Translations under genes and position numbers: made by a program
Assembly (NCBI GenBank): GCA_028023455.1
Contig: JAQFVV010000157.1
Location: forward strand, 2,296,001-2,360,000
Length of the DNA stretch: 64,000 nt
DNA from: Epiperipatus broadwayi
Lineage: Eukaryota; Onychophora; Udeonychophora; Euonychophora; Peripatidae
Reading direction: 5' to 3'
The notes under the pieces: model-generated
The model's database searches: none
Told to the model about the DNA's origin: nothing
What the model saw: only the letters and a program-made list of their open reading frames with translations
Shown: positions 47,617 through 60,440 of the stretch, piece after piece
How the letters are laid out: each line of letters opens with the position of its first letter
Numbering within the stretch: position 1 is the first letter of the stretch

Positions 47617-48192
47617 AAGGTAAACATTAAATAATAAACTTCCCCCACAACCAAGGCAGATGAACCTCAAACAGAGCATAACTGACAAATAAACAAATGG
47701 AGATCAATACATACTTAAAATCGTTTAGAAAGTATAACACTAAGATATTCATTCATGGAATATACAATATTACATTAGAATAAATTGAGTATAAAGATAT
47801 AAAAAGATTACAGGAATCAGTCAATAACTGATAATGGTTGTACATTAGTTTACAATAAATGTATACAGCAAAAGTAAATACAATCAAATTGGTGCCAAAA
47901 TTTTAAGGTAAATATTAAATGGCAAAATCACCAACGGCCAAGCAACAAAAGGAACCAGGTAAATGATCACCACTCAGACCATAACCTGATCTGGCTCAAA
48001 GGAAAGGTTAAATAAAGATGCAAAGTTATTTAAAAGTTATAACATTAAGATATTCACACATTGAATGTATAATGTAATATTAGAATTAATTAGATATAAA
48101 AGGATAATGAATTTACAGCATTCAGTTAATAACTGGCAATAGTAGGAAATAAAATTAACTTCAGTATATACAACATAAGTAAAAAACATTTT
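47617..48192. repeat. Tandem duplication with 288 bp period
   Basis: AAGGTAAACATTAAAT (47617) and AAGGTAAATATTAAAT (47905) start two copies. Matching landmarks follow at the same offset, such as AGTATAACACTAAGATATTC / AGTTATAACATTAAGATATTC and CAGTCAATAACTGATAATGG / CAGTTAATAACTGGCAATAG. The copies are roughly three-quarters alike, so the duplication is old. No hammerhead core was seen. Confidence 0.75.
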
Positions 48193-51100
48193 AATTGATA
48201 GTTTATTAATTTACACACAAATGCATACACAGAGACATATATGCATGTATAACAATCCAAATGCATAAGTCCAATTGTTAACAATATTGTTTTGATTTAA
48301 GCATATGATAATATTTTTGTCATTTCATTAGTTTTAACATGTTCTCATATTATCTTTCTTCTTTTTTTTTCATTTTATGCCTAAAATTTCACACTTCCTT
48401 CTAAAAAGCACTGTCATTGATAATACTATTTCAAAGCAAATTTATCATGTATTAGAAGCAAACAATAAAAAGAATGTCTGGCAAATTGTCTGTCAAGATT
48501 TGTAGAACACATTTGTATCATTAAATTTATAGATGACAAAATAAAACAAAGCTGAGACAAGAAGATAAAAGTGGAAGTATTTTTCAATAGAAATCTCCAA
48601 GAGAGATTAATATTAAAATGATATTTGATTGACTTTATATATTATCTATAAAATTAAAAAATTCAACCCAGTTAAGAAAATTAATAATTATTTTTTTAAT
48701 CCATGTTATTGTTTTAACCAAGCTATATCATAGATCTAGAATTTAAATAATTGATAATTATATTTATCTTGAATTACAACATTAATAATAGATCTAGTCC
48801 ATCTGACATATTTCCAAATGTTATGAGAACATAAAAGTTGAGTATTGAACTCTAAACCCAATTGCATTTAATTCACCTTGTTTGTGTAAGATTCCATTGT
48901 CAATTGTTAACTCTAATAGCAGAAATAGAATGTGATAGAGAAGCACTGTCTCACATGGAGACATTTGATGTTTGTTGATGGAGATTTTATATATAGATAA
49001 TTTTTTAAAAATAATTTTAATCAATTTGAACTGTTTGGAATGACTTACTTTATTTGTAGCTAAATGGTTTGCAATCATTGATTCTTTTATACCATTATAG
49101 ATCTACACCATTGTTGATATACATCATTTAATTCAAATATTTATGGATAATTCAAGGTTTGGATTCTTTACTATTAACATATTTTACATTTCAGCATGAA
49201 GTTTTTGCTAATTCAAATTTAATTATGAAGCTGTGCTTTTATTAACAGAAAATAGATTATGCATAGTTAGACAATGAATTTGATATATGCAACTGAGCTG
49301 TAAAAACATAGCATGTAATCGCTCTAGTTATTGAGTTAATTTTTATAATAAATTATTTGATAGTGTTCACTTCTGTTTATTCAAGGCTGAGATAGCTAGT
49401 ATTAGAAGACATATTAGAAAGAAAGATATTTCCACATGTTCAGAAAACAAAAACTTTACAATTTTTTATTATTTCTTTAAATAAAAAATATATTATTTTT
49501 TATGAGCTTATATCTGCAGAGATATTGATGGATTGATTTTGTTTAGAAGCAATCAGCATACAAATTCTATATAATTATAGCATATAAGTTATATGTTAAT
49601 AGTGTTTTTATAGAAAAGAATCTGTTAGCATACATAAAACCTTTTAAAGCAAAAATTACAAACAACAATAGCAGGTATTGAGGGGAAAAATAAATTCAAT
49701 CTCTAAATGATGCCTTGGTTATATTGAGAGATATTTAAAGTAAAACCATCTTCTGAACGAGTTAACTGCATTGTTTTAGAAATTTGAATGTTCATTGATT
49801 AAATATGTCATTATAAATTTGGCATTTGGGATTATTTAACATCTTGCAAATATCTTTCTAAAGCCTCTGCACATAGTAAAAGATGAAAATATGTTAGCAC
49901 AAACATCCAATTCTGTTACCATAGATAGTGCAAAGAGATGATTTTCATGGTTCATGGTGCTATATCTACTAAAATGATTGAAAATGTAAGGTAAAAAGAA
50001 AATGGAATACTGAAAATTATAATTATACAACCTTTGATTTTTTAATTCTATAAGTACAGAACAATAAAAATGTACATTGTGCATTGTTAATAGATCATTG
50101 TAATCTTAATTACTCAGTTTTGGTTAGTGTTGTTGGAATCATAATTTATATATATATATTCTAACATGCCGTTTGCACCTTCACTTCCGGATAAGTATAT
50201 TATATTAAATAAATGGGTTCTAGCTCAGTTAATAATTAATAAATAAAATATTCAGCATTAAAATTAAATATTTCACTAGCTCAAATTTAAAATACGAATA
50301 AGGTTCAGTTTATACAATTAAATTAAATAAATATTTAATATTTTCATGAGACTTGGAAGTAAAATACAGGTGACAAGATAGATTACATTGACCAGTATCC
50401 TACAGGATACTACCTCAATGGCATAAGAACACTATCCCCTCTTTATTACTATTTTAAATAATAAACTCATAGTATTCTTATGACTTTAATAAATCCTACT
50501 CACTAAGATTAAACTAATAATTGAATCTTAATCTTTATCTACTATAATTTAGTTCTATAAAATCTCAGGTTCCTAAAATTGTTCTAAGTTAATAAAATTA
50601 CGGTAGTAAAATATGAGAAGGGAATTTTATGTCATAATCTACTACACCTAAACTAATAATAATAAATAATAATAATATTCATTGTATAACTAATTCTGTA
50701 TATCTTTTCTTTTCACTATATTTTTATTACCATAATAAAACAATGAAATGATATAATAAAGTCTTTTATCTTCATGTAATAATATAAGAAATACGTGGTA
50801 GCATTTGATAATCTGACAAACAAAAGTGTGTGGCAATGGATAGCATATAATTCAATGTATTATTATGATAACTAATTTATGACCATAAGATAATGTAAAT
50901 GTGATTACTTAATAAATAATCCAATTCTTAAAATAATTCTTTATTTATTTCTGTGCAAAAAATATTGTGTTTAATTTTATTAACTCTGTGTTCAAATTCA
51001 TGAAGATGGAAAAAATAACAAACCAACACACAAATTTTGAGAAAACAAATTTTAACAAAGTTTATTATAATATTAACAACATAACAATTTATTTACAATA

Positions 51101-54100
51101 TGTACATTTAAAACATCTTAAAGATTGGTACCATTATACATTCTTTATGTTCGAACCTCGTTAAGTCTTTACTCTGACTTAAATAAAAATGAAAAAATAA
51201 TACAATATTATTAATTCCTGTTTGATCAATCTTATATAAAAATTACATTTATTTAATGCTTACTCAAATATATTTTACATCCTTTAGCTATTATTCAAGT
51301 ATGCTTCTTTTTCTTTATTAAAAATCCATAGAAAAACATAGTATGGATAAACATAAAATAATACTAATCGAAAAACATGGATATTCTTTTTTTACTAGAC
51401 AATTTCACTTTAGCAATATTATCGATATCATGTAAAATATCTATTGATAATTTATTTCTAAATTATGGATACTATTGTTCACTATTTGTTAACTATAATA
51501 CATTCCTTTATAACAATATTATAGTACTATAGAATTATAATTACTGATAGATTATCTATTCTTGAATAAATATAAATTGTACCTAAACTTATTGTGTAGA
51601 TCGTTTTTTACTTTATAGCATTATATTAAAATATGCAATACTCATTTTTTAAAAAGATTGAAATAAATATTTTAATATCATTTAATACTTCAAAAGCAAC
51701 TTTGCTTTACATAATTTATTCTTAAGATCTTATATTTATTTCCAAAATAAAATAAATCTATAATATATTTTATGATTCTTTCATTTGAAGTCCATTGGAT
51801 TTTCAATTCATACAAATTCTATTTCTTCATCCAAGTAAATGAACTCATCTCATTCCAAACAATTGCATATCTTTAACTCTAAATCATCTATTATTTTCTT
51901 TTAAACATATCTTACTGTACGATGTAGCTACTTTTTGGAAATCTAGATAGCGAATAGATTTATAGGATGGGAAAGAAAAACTAGAGTATAACACATAACT
52001 CATACAAAAATATACATCATGGCACAGTGTATTTATAAAACTAGAGGCAAGACCTTTTCCTGTCTAATATCCTCAAATACTATAAATGATGTCAAGCTAT
52101 TCCTTTAGCTTTATTGAACATCAATCAATACTCCAAGAAAAATAAACACTGTCCAAAATAAATATACAATTACAGGGCTTTTGTTAACTGCATTGCACAT
52201 TCACAAATATTATAAAATACTATTCATATTTCCCAAATATTTTAACTTAATAATCTCCTGGACATGTTAACCATATTACTAATACCAGGTCACTATCCTA
52301 TTCTTATTTCCTAAGATTTACCAGGTCTTACATCGACAAATTTACTAGCTTGCATATTCAAATAATAAATAAGATTCATCTGTAATTAGAGCAATCTTAC
52401 TAAACCATAAGAAAAGTTTGCTTTACTTTCATATTCAAAACTAAACACATAATATTTTGATCATCCAATAATATGAAAGTTCTTTAAAAAGAATCACATA
52501 AATATTTATTATCATGTTGGGTTATATTATCATTATAAAATCATAGTATGCATATTCCAAATAAATCCTGATCTCACAATGTTTTAAAATGTGTTGTATA
52601 ATGCATATTTTAACATTCATACATCAAACATTATTACATAGGCAATCTGTAAAAAAGAAAAACAAGAAAATACATCATAATAAATATCAATAATTCATTA
52701 GTTGTTACCAAGTGACATTAGCTCATCAGTATCACTTTTGCAGTCTTCTTTTCTCCAACTAGATATAACATTTCATACATAAAAAATACATATCCATGCC
52801 TCTATTTAAAATATTCTAATTTAAGCTATTAAATATTATACTATAGGATTCTAATACCATAATTAATGTTCATGTTCCTATACTTCTTAATCAAAATTTT
52901 ACATTTAAACTAAGTTAATAAATTAAAAAAAATCAATCAAAACTATAATTACGTATATATCTTCAATTAAATCTTCAATTGACAAGGTTCATTAAAGTTC
53001 AAAAAAATGTTTATTATTTTCTCGAGAGTTTTTTTTTTTAATGTTCTCCTCAAAAGTGCTTTATTTCCTCAAGAGCAGTCACCTTCCCCCGTTCTTGAAA
53101 ATTAAACAAAATAATCATCAATCTATTCTGAAATGGTTAATAAAATAATAGTTTATAACTTCTATAGTCCAGAATGATGATTATTGAAATCATAATACTA
53201 AAAATAATCCTGTGAAGCTTCTTAAATTTCCCATATAGGAGTAGTAATGCATTATATTCCATTTGGTTTAGCTTAATCTATCCGATAAACTTTTTGCGCA
53301 ATATTTATTTTTCCATGGATCCATTCTTCTATTTACTCATATATTCACTTTCTTTATAGGTTTCTTCCTTAATAAATTTATTTTCATTTAGTATTCATTT
53401 TCATCAGTTTAAAACTCCAAGTTTTTAAAACAAATCTTTTATAAATGCGTTTAACCCTTTTAAGACCGTAGGTTTTTATATACTATATACGCTTTAGTAA
53501 AAAATCTCCATGAGGCATTTCTTCAATTTCTTGCAAAATATTTTTTAAAAAATGTTTTCCTTCACAAAGGATATAACATCTACTTTTAAAATAATATTTT
53601 TATTAAATTATCACAAAGTATAATTGTCTTATTATTTCATAATTTTGGACAAGTTTATCTTCTATATAAAATTAATGCGTCTTTACTTTTAGATGGTAAA
53701 ATAGTCTTTCCATTTGAGTCTCTTGTACAATGCCCACACTGCTATTTTATTCATTAGAACAGTCCTCTGGTTCAGTATTAATCAAACTGTATTAACAAAT
53801 ATTATATACATTTTTAAAATATTATAAACTGAATATACTTGACTTCTTGGCATATCCATTTATTATCGTGAAGTTCTAAGTTAGACTTTGATAAAATACT
53901 TCTGATAACGGACTTTTAAAATTTAACAAGGCATATTGAATGAAATTATATTAATATTTTTATTGTACACTCTCTTTTTGCAAAACACTTTTTAAAATAT
54001 CAATTAGCTTTTGTGAATAAATTATCAGAGAGCACTAAAATTGACCAAAACAATAAAGTTAAAATTATAATCACCTTGATAGCTTCTGATATGTTCAGTT

Positions 54101-54109
54101 ACCTTAATA
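48193..54109. other. ~6 kb AT-rich DNA, no supported gene
   Basis: Open frames (48821-49078, 49836-50084, 50967-51164) are short, AT-driven and unrecognised. Short strings such as CCTTCACTTCC recur (45207, 50178), but no full element could be delimited. CCTTCCCCCGTTC occurs at 53081 and 25109 on the same strand and may mark a shared old repeat. Confidence 0.5.
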
Positions 54110-54216
54110 CATTATAAATCACCCCTAGACCCCCCATTCAATTGGTATTTATAGACTGTAAGAATACCGTATCCTATTGGTTGATTCTTACTTTTAGTTC
54201 GATACCAAATTTGCAT
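54110..54216 (-). promoter_or_regulatory. Promoter-like cluster: octamer, CCAAT, TATA
   Basis: On the minus strand, in order, lie ATGCAAAT (54216-54209), CAACCAATAGG (54183-54173) and a TATA-type TCTATAAATACC (about 54156-54145), in conventional spacing. Initiation would be near 54115. No open frame or RNA gene follows (below 54110), and in AT-rich DNA such motifs arise by chance. It may be an old LTR or a host promoter whose exon I cannot recognise. Confidence 0.3.
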
Positions 54217-55181
54217 AAGTTTCAATTTTACAGAATTAAATTTCAAAATAAAAATTATGACGTATTAAAACTTACAAATATTACTTAAAAATATTACTTT
54301 TAAATAAACTATTACTTTACTAAATTGATTAAATATTTTTACAATAACTTTTTTAAGCAATGTTTAATAATCTTATCCCACTTTTAATATTTAATTTATC
54401 TATTTTTTATTTTAACAAAATATTTAACTTTTTTATTAACAGTACTCATCTTTATTGCATTGTTTAAGTATGTTATAATGACAGTTAACTTAATATTTAT
54501 TATTAGCTCTATGCTAGGTAATCATTCTATCCAATTCTATAATGCAATTTTGCAGTATTTCAAACTCTACTAATAAATTCAAACAAGCGAGTGTGTGCAA
54601 TCATATATTATTAGACGAATCACATGACTAATAATCAAGACAGACTATTTCCAATTTTTCTCTGTCTGGGAATAAATAATAAATTACAACACTTATCGTA
54701 TTTAATAAAATAATACAATTATAAAATTTGGAAAAATATAATTTAGAAAATATAGAACTAGATACAACTTTCACTACCATAAAACTAACTTTTAAAATAT
54801 ACGATATTAATTATGATTATTAATATAATTTATAAATTTAAATACAACATTTACTTAATTATAAATTTAACTATCAGTTTAATACTATTAAAAACAAACT
54901 TTAAATATATCTTTAAATATTTATAGCTGAGTTATTTATTATGGCCAGCTTTTGCAACCATATGAAATAATACTTTTAGCTTTATTTAATTGTTCTTAAG
55001 TGATTTATTATAAATTTATGCGCTATGTAATTTCATTAGCTTCAAATTGTACTTTTAAGATATTATTAACACAATATAATTAACACATCAAGAGAACATA
55101 TTTCGAAATTTAAAATTTTTAATAATTTACTGTGGTGAACTATTTCTGTCCTATAGAAAAGGGCACAATATATATATATAT
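54217..55181. other. AT-rich DNA, nothing recognised
   Basis: No gene or repeat is supported, apart from a GGGCACAATATATA string at 55161, close to the start of the LTR-like segment, which recurs inverted near 63800. Confidence 0.5.
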
Positions 55182-55840
55182 TGTAATGGGCACATACGAC
55201 GTTACATTATTTTTTTATTATTAAACAAAAAAAATAAAAGTTCGCAAATAAAACTTCTTTTTTTAAGAATTAAAATTTGAAAATTAAAATTCTATACTAA
55301 ACTCATATATATTTAAAATCACACAGATGAGAAATTAAAAAAAAGAAACTTTATTAAAAAAAAAGAAAAAGTATTTTAAAACTAAATTGTCAGTAAAGAT
55401 TTAAAGATAAAAATATATCTAAGTTTGTACAAAACAAATTAATTAATGTTATTGAAAAAATGGAAATGATTAATTTAATTAGTCCAAGTGAACTAGCCCT
55501 TGGGCATTTAAATGTATAAGTAGCGGTCAGATAGGAAAACAATAGAAACTAATGGCCAATGAAAGAAATCCATCGGGAAATCAGACCTCAATGGAAGGAT
55601 CATCATCATCGATGATGTAATGTCCATTGGATCCTAAAGTTACATATAAAAGAAGAGATTTGGAAATAAAAAGATTAATTATTATTAAGAGAGGACAGAT
55701 ATGTGTTAAGTTGGAGAGGGTTGGAGGAGAAGGGATTGAAAGATGCACTTTCAATTCCTTCATTTGTTCAAAAAAAATGAAACATTGTTTTCCAATATTG
55801 CGGACCACAGGACATCAAGGCCCGGAAGAATATTCCCATC
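55182..55840 (+). repeat. LTR-like segment, copy 2
   Basis: Begins TGTAATGGGCACATACG and matches the reverse complement of 2655-3326 through GGAAATGATTAATTTAATTA, the ATCATCATC triplet run (55602-55611), GGATTGAAAGATGCACTTTC and TCCGCAATAT-type strings near 55797. Homology fades near 55840. The two open frames across 55581-55908 run on opposite strands and match no known protein. It is flanked on the left by a (TA)n run inside GGGCACAATATATA. Confidence 0.55.
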
Positions 55841-57215
55841 CAATACCCTATGATAAAATTTCATACCATAATAAACTTTTCAAAAGTAAAGAATATAATT
55901 CAAATTAACAGATATATAAAACAATATATAAATCCAAAAATTAATATTTTAAATAACTTATTAATTTATTTACAATCTTTGTTCATATGTTTCATAATTA
56001 TTATAATGTAAGTATTATTTACAATTGTATAACTTATTTTATATGCATTTATAATAAAATAAATACATTATACGTTTATTATATTATATAGTAAATAATC
56101 CTGTTTTTAATATCTGTTAAATAATAACCATTTTTTTATACTTCGTCTAATTTTGATGAATTTTGTCAAACTTTCAATTTACGTTTATAAAATTAAATTT
56201 GGATATTCCTACTAGAAATGAAACAATGCCAAATTTGAAATAAAAAAAATAAATAAAATTAAACATATTAAAGTAATATAAATAATAATATAATATAAAT
56301 AAATAAATAAATAAAAACTTATTTTCCTGAGTTAAGAATGGATCTTTAAGTTCGTAGTTCATAATCCTAATGGAGTTCTCCTGCAAAGTATATTAATCCA
56401 TTGGTATAGCAATTATTTATTTATCCTAAATTGATAAATTATTAATATTATCCAATGATTTGGTTGATATAAGATAAAATATATATCCTTCAAAGATTGA
56501 TGTTCTTAATGTCCATTTTCTATTTGACGTTCTACACAATAAATATCTTAAATTAGCATGAAAGTTAGTTTCGAAACCTTTACGATACAACGTTGTTTTT
56601 ACTCACTACACATTGAAATATTCTTTATATATATAATTATTTTAAATATGTATATATATGTAGAAAAATGAAGTATTAAAATAATGTTTCCAATAACTCA
56701 AATAGATGTTCTTTTTCTTTTTATATTGCTATTCTCTTTTAGATTTAGAAGAAAATTAAAATACTTTTCTTGTAATCTTTTTTAATCCATAGGTTTTAAT
56801 TTGGAATAGTTAAAATTCAATTTCCAATGTAGAATAGTAATGTTTTTTTTAAAAGAAAAAATTATTTAAAAAGAAATCATTTTCTTTTCTTCTCTTCTTT
56901 ATTAACCAGAGACCGAAAGAATTATCTCCTCGCACGTGCTTTTGTTACAATTTTCATGCTTGATTTAAATATTCATTGTTATAAATAAACACTAAGATAT
57001 TATAAAATATATATATATAAAATTATTTATTTTTCAATTTCAAATCTGGTGATTACTTAAAAGCTTGACATTAAAGTATGTATTATTTAAAGTTATATGC
57101 AAATTAAAATAGTCAAATACATTTTGATTAATACATAGTTTAATTAAAGATAAAAGTGTTTTAGAGTACTCCTATGTTAAGTTAACTGAAGGTTACTATT
57201 ACAATATATATATAT
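55841..57215. other. AT-rich DNA, nothing recognised
   Basis: No gene or shared repeat is supported. A (TA)n tract at 57201-57220 borders the LINE. Confidence 0.5.
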
Positions 57216-59263
57216 ATATAACATTCTAATGAATTTAAATTAGAACTTACAAATCGGTTTCAAGTATTAGTAGATTTTGAACATGATTCAGATTTGAATG
57301 AAATTAATATGAAAATAACTGATACACTTTTAAAAACTGCAACAAAGATAGCTGGTAGAAAAAAGCAGCAATTGACTAATAAAATTTCTACTGAGACTAG
57401 AGAACTTATGAAGAAAAGAAGGAATATGAAGATATGCAAGAATGATGCATTAAAAAGAATTGAATATCTCGAATTTTGTAAAATGGTGCGGAAAAGAGTT
57501 GAAAATGATATAAGAAAGTATAACTGTGAACTAGCAAGAAAAGCTGTAGAAGAAAATAAAAGTCTTAAGAATGTAAAACAACATTTTGGTATTGGTAGGA
57601 AATTTATATCTGCAATAAGGAAAAAATATGGAATTATTACTAAAAAGAGGGATGACATTATGAAATTGGTAGAAGATTTTTATCAAGAATTATATAGTAA
57701 TAAAGAACAAGTACCTCCTATATCTATTACATCTTCCGAATTGCCCAGAATTTTAAATGAAGAAGTGAGAAATGCAATTAAATGTATGAAAAAAGGAAAG
57801 GCTCCAGGTAATGATGGAATTATAATTGATATATTAAAAGAAGCAGGTGAAGAAACAGAAAAAATATTAGCAAAGTTATATACCAAATGTCTAAATGATA
57901 AAGATGTACCGGATGATTGGAAGAATGCAGTAATAATATTAATATTTAAAAAAGGTGATAAAGAAGATATTAGAAATTACAGACCTATCAGCCTTTTATC
58001 AGTTTTATATAAAATTTTTACCAAGATAATTACAACTCGTCTACAGAGAACCTTGGATTTTCACCAACCAAGAGAACAAGCTGGATTTAAAAGTGGTTTT
58101 AGTACAGTAGATCATATTCAAGTATTGAGAGAAGTTATAGAAAGGACAAATAAATATGAGTTGTCATTATGTTTTGGATTTGTAGATTATGAAAAGGCAT
58201 TTGATTCTATAAACATTTCTTCAGTGATTAAAGCATTGGATCATCAAGGTATAGATCCAGGATATTGTCATATTTTAAAGAATATTTATAAAAATGCAAC
58301 AGCAACAATTAGATTACATAATGATACTGGGAAAGTCAACATTGAGAAAGGTGTAAGACAAGGTGACTCCATATCTCCAAAACTTTTTACAGCAGTGCTG
58401 CAAGAAGTATTTTGTGGATTAAAATGGGAAACTAAAGGAGTGAAAGTAAATGGAGATTATTTAAGTCATTTAGATTTCACAGATGATGTAGTTGTTTTTG
58501 CAAATAATGCTTCCGAGCTGCAGGAAATGTTGCAGGAGTTATCAGATGAAAGTAGGAAAGTAGGACTAAAGATAAATGTTGGAAAGACTAAAGTAATGTT
58601 TAATCGATTTGCTCAAAATATGAAAATAAAGATTGATTATGATGAATTAGAAGAAGTTAAGAGTTACAAATACCTTGGTCAGATTATTAATACAGATGGA
58701 AACATAATAGAGGAAATTAATCATAGAATTAAACTTGGTTGGAGTGCTTTTGGTAGAAATAACTTGATATTAAAAGGAAATATGCCTATGTGTTTGAAAA
58801 GAAAGGTTTTTAACAAATGTGTTTTACCAGTTCTTACTTATGGATCTGAGACTTGGACACTTAATAGAAGATCAATACAGAGACTTCAGACCACTCAAAG
58901 AAGTATGGAGAGATGTATGTTGGGAGTAACAAGAAGAGATCGAAAATGCAATGTATGGGTAAGAGAACAAACAGGTGTTACTGACCTCATTGAAAAAATT
59001 AAAAGATTGAAGTGGAGTTGGGCTGGACATATTGCTAGAAGAGATGATAATAGATGGACAATTGAAATTTTAAACTGGATTCCAAGAGATTGTAAAAGAC
59101 CCAGAAGGAGACCACATGTAAGATGGATGGATGAAATAAGAAAATGTGTAGGGGTGATGTGGAGAAGAGAAGCTAAAGATCGGAGAAGATGGATTAAACT
59201 TGGAGAGACCTTCATCCTGCAGTGGATTGATAATGGTTGATAATGATGATGATGATATAACAT
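57216..59263 (+). mobile_element. 5'-truncated RTE-type LINE with 9 bp target duplication
   Basis: A retroposed element at about 57225-59254 is flanked by ATATAACAT on both sides (57216-57224 and 59255-59263). Its 3' end is a short (GAT)n run (59244-59254), typical of the RTE clade, which ends in simple repeats instead of poly(A). The 5' part, including the apurinic endonuclease domain expected of RTE elements, is missing. The target is a family B repeat: right of the LINE the sequence continues as family B. The duplication lies partly in TA repeats, so its exact length is uncertain. Confidence 0.8.
57225..59240 (+). CDS. RTE-type reverse transcriptase, N-terminally truncated
   Basis: This is the only long open frame in the window: 671 codons with no stop. 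The frame is open from the truncation point (57225); the first ATG is at 57309. It would copy element RNA into DNA at a nicked target. Visible motifs (numbered from 57225): GKAPGNDG (191-198), [13 protein letters not shown] (253-265), [10 protein letters not shown] with the first catalytic Asp (319-328), [11 protein letters not shown] (378-388), FTDD with the catalytic Asp pair (418-421, genome 58476-58487), YKYLG (481-485), [10 protein letters not shown] (537-546), and a C-terminal [11 protein letters not shown] block (601-611) typical of RTE/BovB-like proteins. The usual FADD is FTDD here, from a GCA to ACA change. There is no endonuclease domain and no own promoter, so it is probably not mobile by itself. 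The intact frame points to recent insertion. Confidence 0.9.
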   Translation, partial: SNEFKLELTNRFQVLVDFEHDSDLNEINMKITDTLLKTATKIAGRKKQQLTNKISTETRELMKKRRNMKICKNDALKRIEYLEFCKMVRKRVENDIRKYNCELARKAVEENKSLKNVKQHFGIGRKFISAIRKKYGIITKKRDDIMKLVEDFYQELYSNKEQVPPISITSSELPRILNEEVRNAIKCMKKGKAPGNDGIIIDILKEAGEETEKILAKLYTKCLNDKDVPDDWKNAVIILIFKKGDKEDIRNYRPISLLSVLYKIFTKIITTRLQRTLDFHQPREQAGFKSGFSTVDHIQVLREVIERTNKYELSLCFGFVDYEKAFDSINISSVIKALDHQGIDPGYCHILKNIYKNATATIRLHNDTGKVNIEKGVRQGDSISPKLFTAVLQEVFCGLKWETKGVKVNGDYLSHLDFTDDVVVFANNASELQEMLQELSDESRKVGLKINVGKTKVMFNRFAQNMKIKIDYDELEEVKSYKYLGQIINTDGNIIEEINHRIKLGWSAFGRNNLILKGNMPMCLKRKVFNKCVLPVLTYGSETWTLNRRSIQRLQTTQRSMERCMLGVTRRDRKCNVWVREQTGVTDLIEKIKRLKWSWAGHIARRDDNRWTIEILNWIPRDCKRPRRRPHVRWMDEIRKCVGVMWRREAKDRRRWIKLGETFILQWIDNG

Positions 59264-59647
59264 ATTGTATATCACATGATCTATATAGCTTGAATTTACC
59301 AATACATAATATAAAGAGCATTCCAATAGCTCTAAACAAGCATATTATTTTTTTATGATAAATGTTACAAGAGAAAGCATTCAAATCATCTTTAGCTAGG
59401 ATTGTCCTCATCTCCAGATTCAAAAAACTAACTCAAGATAAGTATTTATCTAAAAGTTAACTCTTAAGAAGAAGATCTGAAATTTTTAGACATCTACAAG
59501 TCTTTAAACTTAACTCTTCAACTGAAATAATCATATGGCTCAGAACTTAATTCAGATATCCCATATATTAATGGGTTTTGTAATTTAATTTAGCCACAGC
59601 CCCAACCGCAAAATAATAATAGTAATAAAATCATGTTGTATGTCACA

Positions 59648-59705
<58 letters not shown>

Positions 59706-59860
59706 CTTGCATTTACCAATATGTAATATAAAGAGCATCTCAACAACAGAAAGCATTCAAATTATCTTTATCTAGAATTGTCCCCATCCAGACTGGTTTT
59801 GAGCTATGGTTCTTTTCAGTGAGGTGCTAGGACACCACTATAAAAATAGCTGTCTAGATT
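59264..59860 (-). mobile_element. Family B tandem units, ribozymes lost
   Basis: Two family B units follow the LINE, at 59264-59634 and 59635-59860 (period 371). In unit 1 about 50 bp containing the whole hammerhead is missing: the sequence passes from CATCTCCAG (about 59409-59417) straight to ATTCAAAAA. The CCATATGA box (minus strand, about 59538-59531) and the AGACAT/ATGTCT-type hairpin (59487-59503) remain. In unit 2 the core is decayed to CTGAAAA (59819-59813) with CAAAA in place of GAAA. A 50 bp pure (TA)n run (about 59650-59703) interrupts the start of unit 2. Confidence 0.75.
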
Positions 59861-59879
59861 TAACCCTTATAATAATTTG

Positions 59880-60440
59880 GATTAGAAGTAGAAAAGAAAG
59901 AAGATACCTTTTACTTTTATTTAAACTGGATATTTATTCTATAGATTAAGAGAGAAAATTTGTTTACTCTCGGGGGCTGTCAATTAGTAATTGATTTCCT
60001 AGTAATATCACTGACAAAGTTATCTCTTCTTGTTTACATGGTTATAATCACTTAATTTTCATTTTTTGTATCATATTAAATCCATGGAAATATTTAATTT
60101 ACCATATATAACTCTCTGGGAGAAATGAATTATTATTTGCAGGATATAAATGGAAGATGTGATCTTCTGCATTTTCATATCTATAAAAAGTTGTCTGGAT
60201 TTAAATCATTACAACAATTTGGGTTAAAAGTAGATGATCTTTTATTTCTATTTAAATTCACAACAAAAATGATATTATATAAGTTAATAGAAAAAACTTG
60301 TTTAGCCTCAGGACTGTCAATTAGTAATTGATGGTTTACTGACAATATCCAAAGGTAAAGTTATCTTTCATTGTCTATGTAGATATAATCTCTTAATTTT
60401 CATTGTTTATATCATATTAAATCCATGGAAATTTATATAT
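59880..60440. repeat. Family E direct repeats
   Basis: The block CTGTCAATTAGTAATTGAT occurs at about 59968 and 60314, each followed by ACTGACAA, AAAGTTATCTTTC-type sequence and ATCATATTAAATCCATGGAA (60070 and 60411). Period about 345 bp. The same strings occur in one arm of the family E palindrome at 13885-13961. The plus-strand frame 60125-60331 is not a credible gene. Confidence 0.7.

Noticed and set aside
55581-55908. Opposing 75 and 93 codon open frames in the LTR-like segment
   Set aside because: The homologous segment at 2655-3326 does not preserve either frame.
57260-57886. Minus-strand open frames within the LINE
   Set aside because: They are antisense shadows of the reverse transcriptase frame, as are those at 58895-59423.
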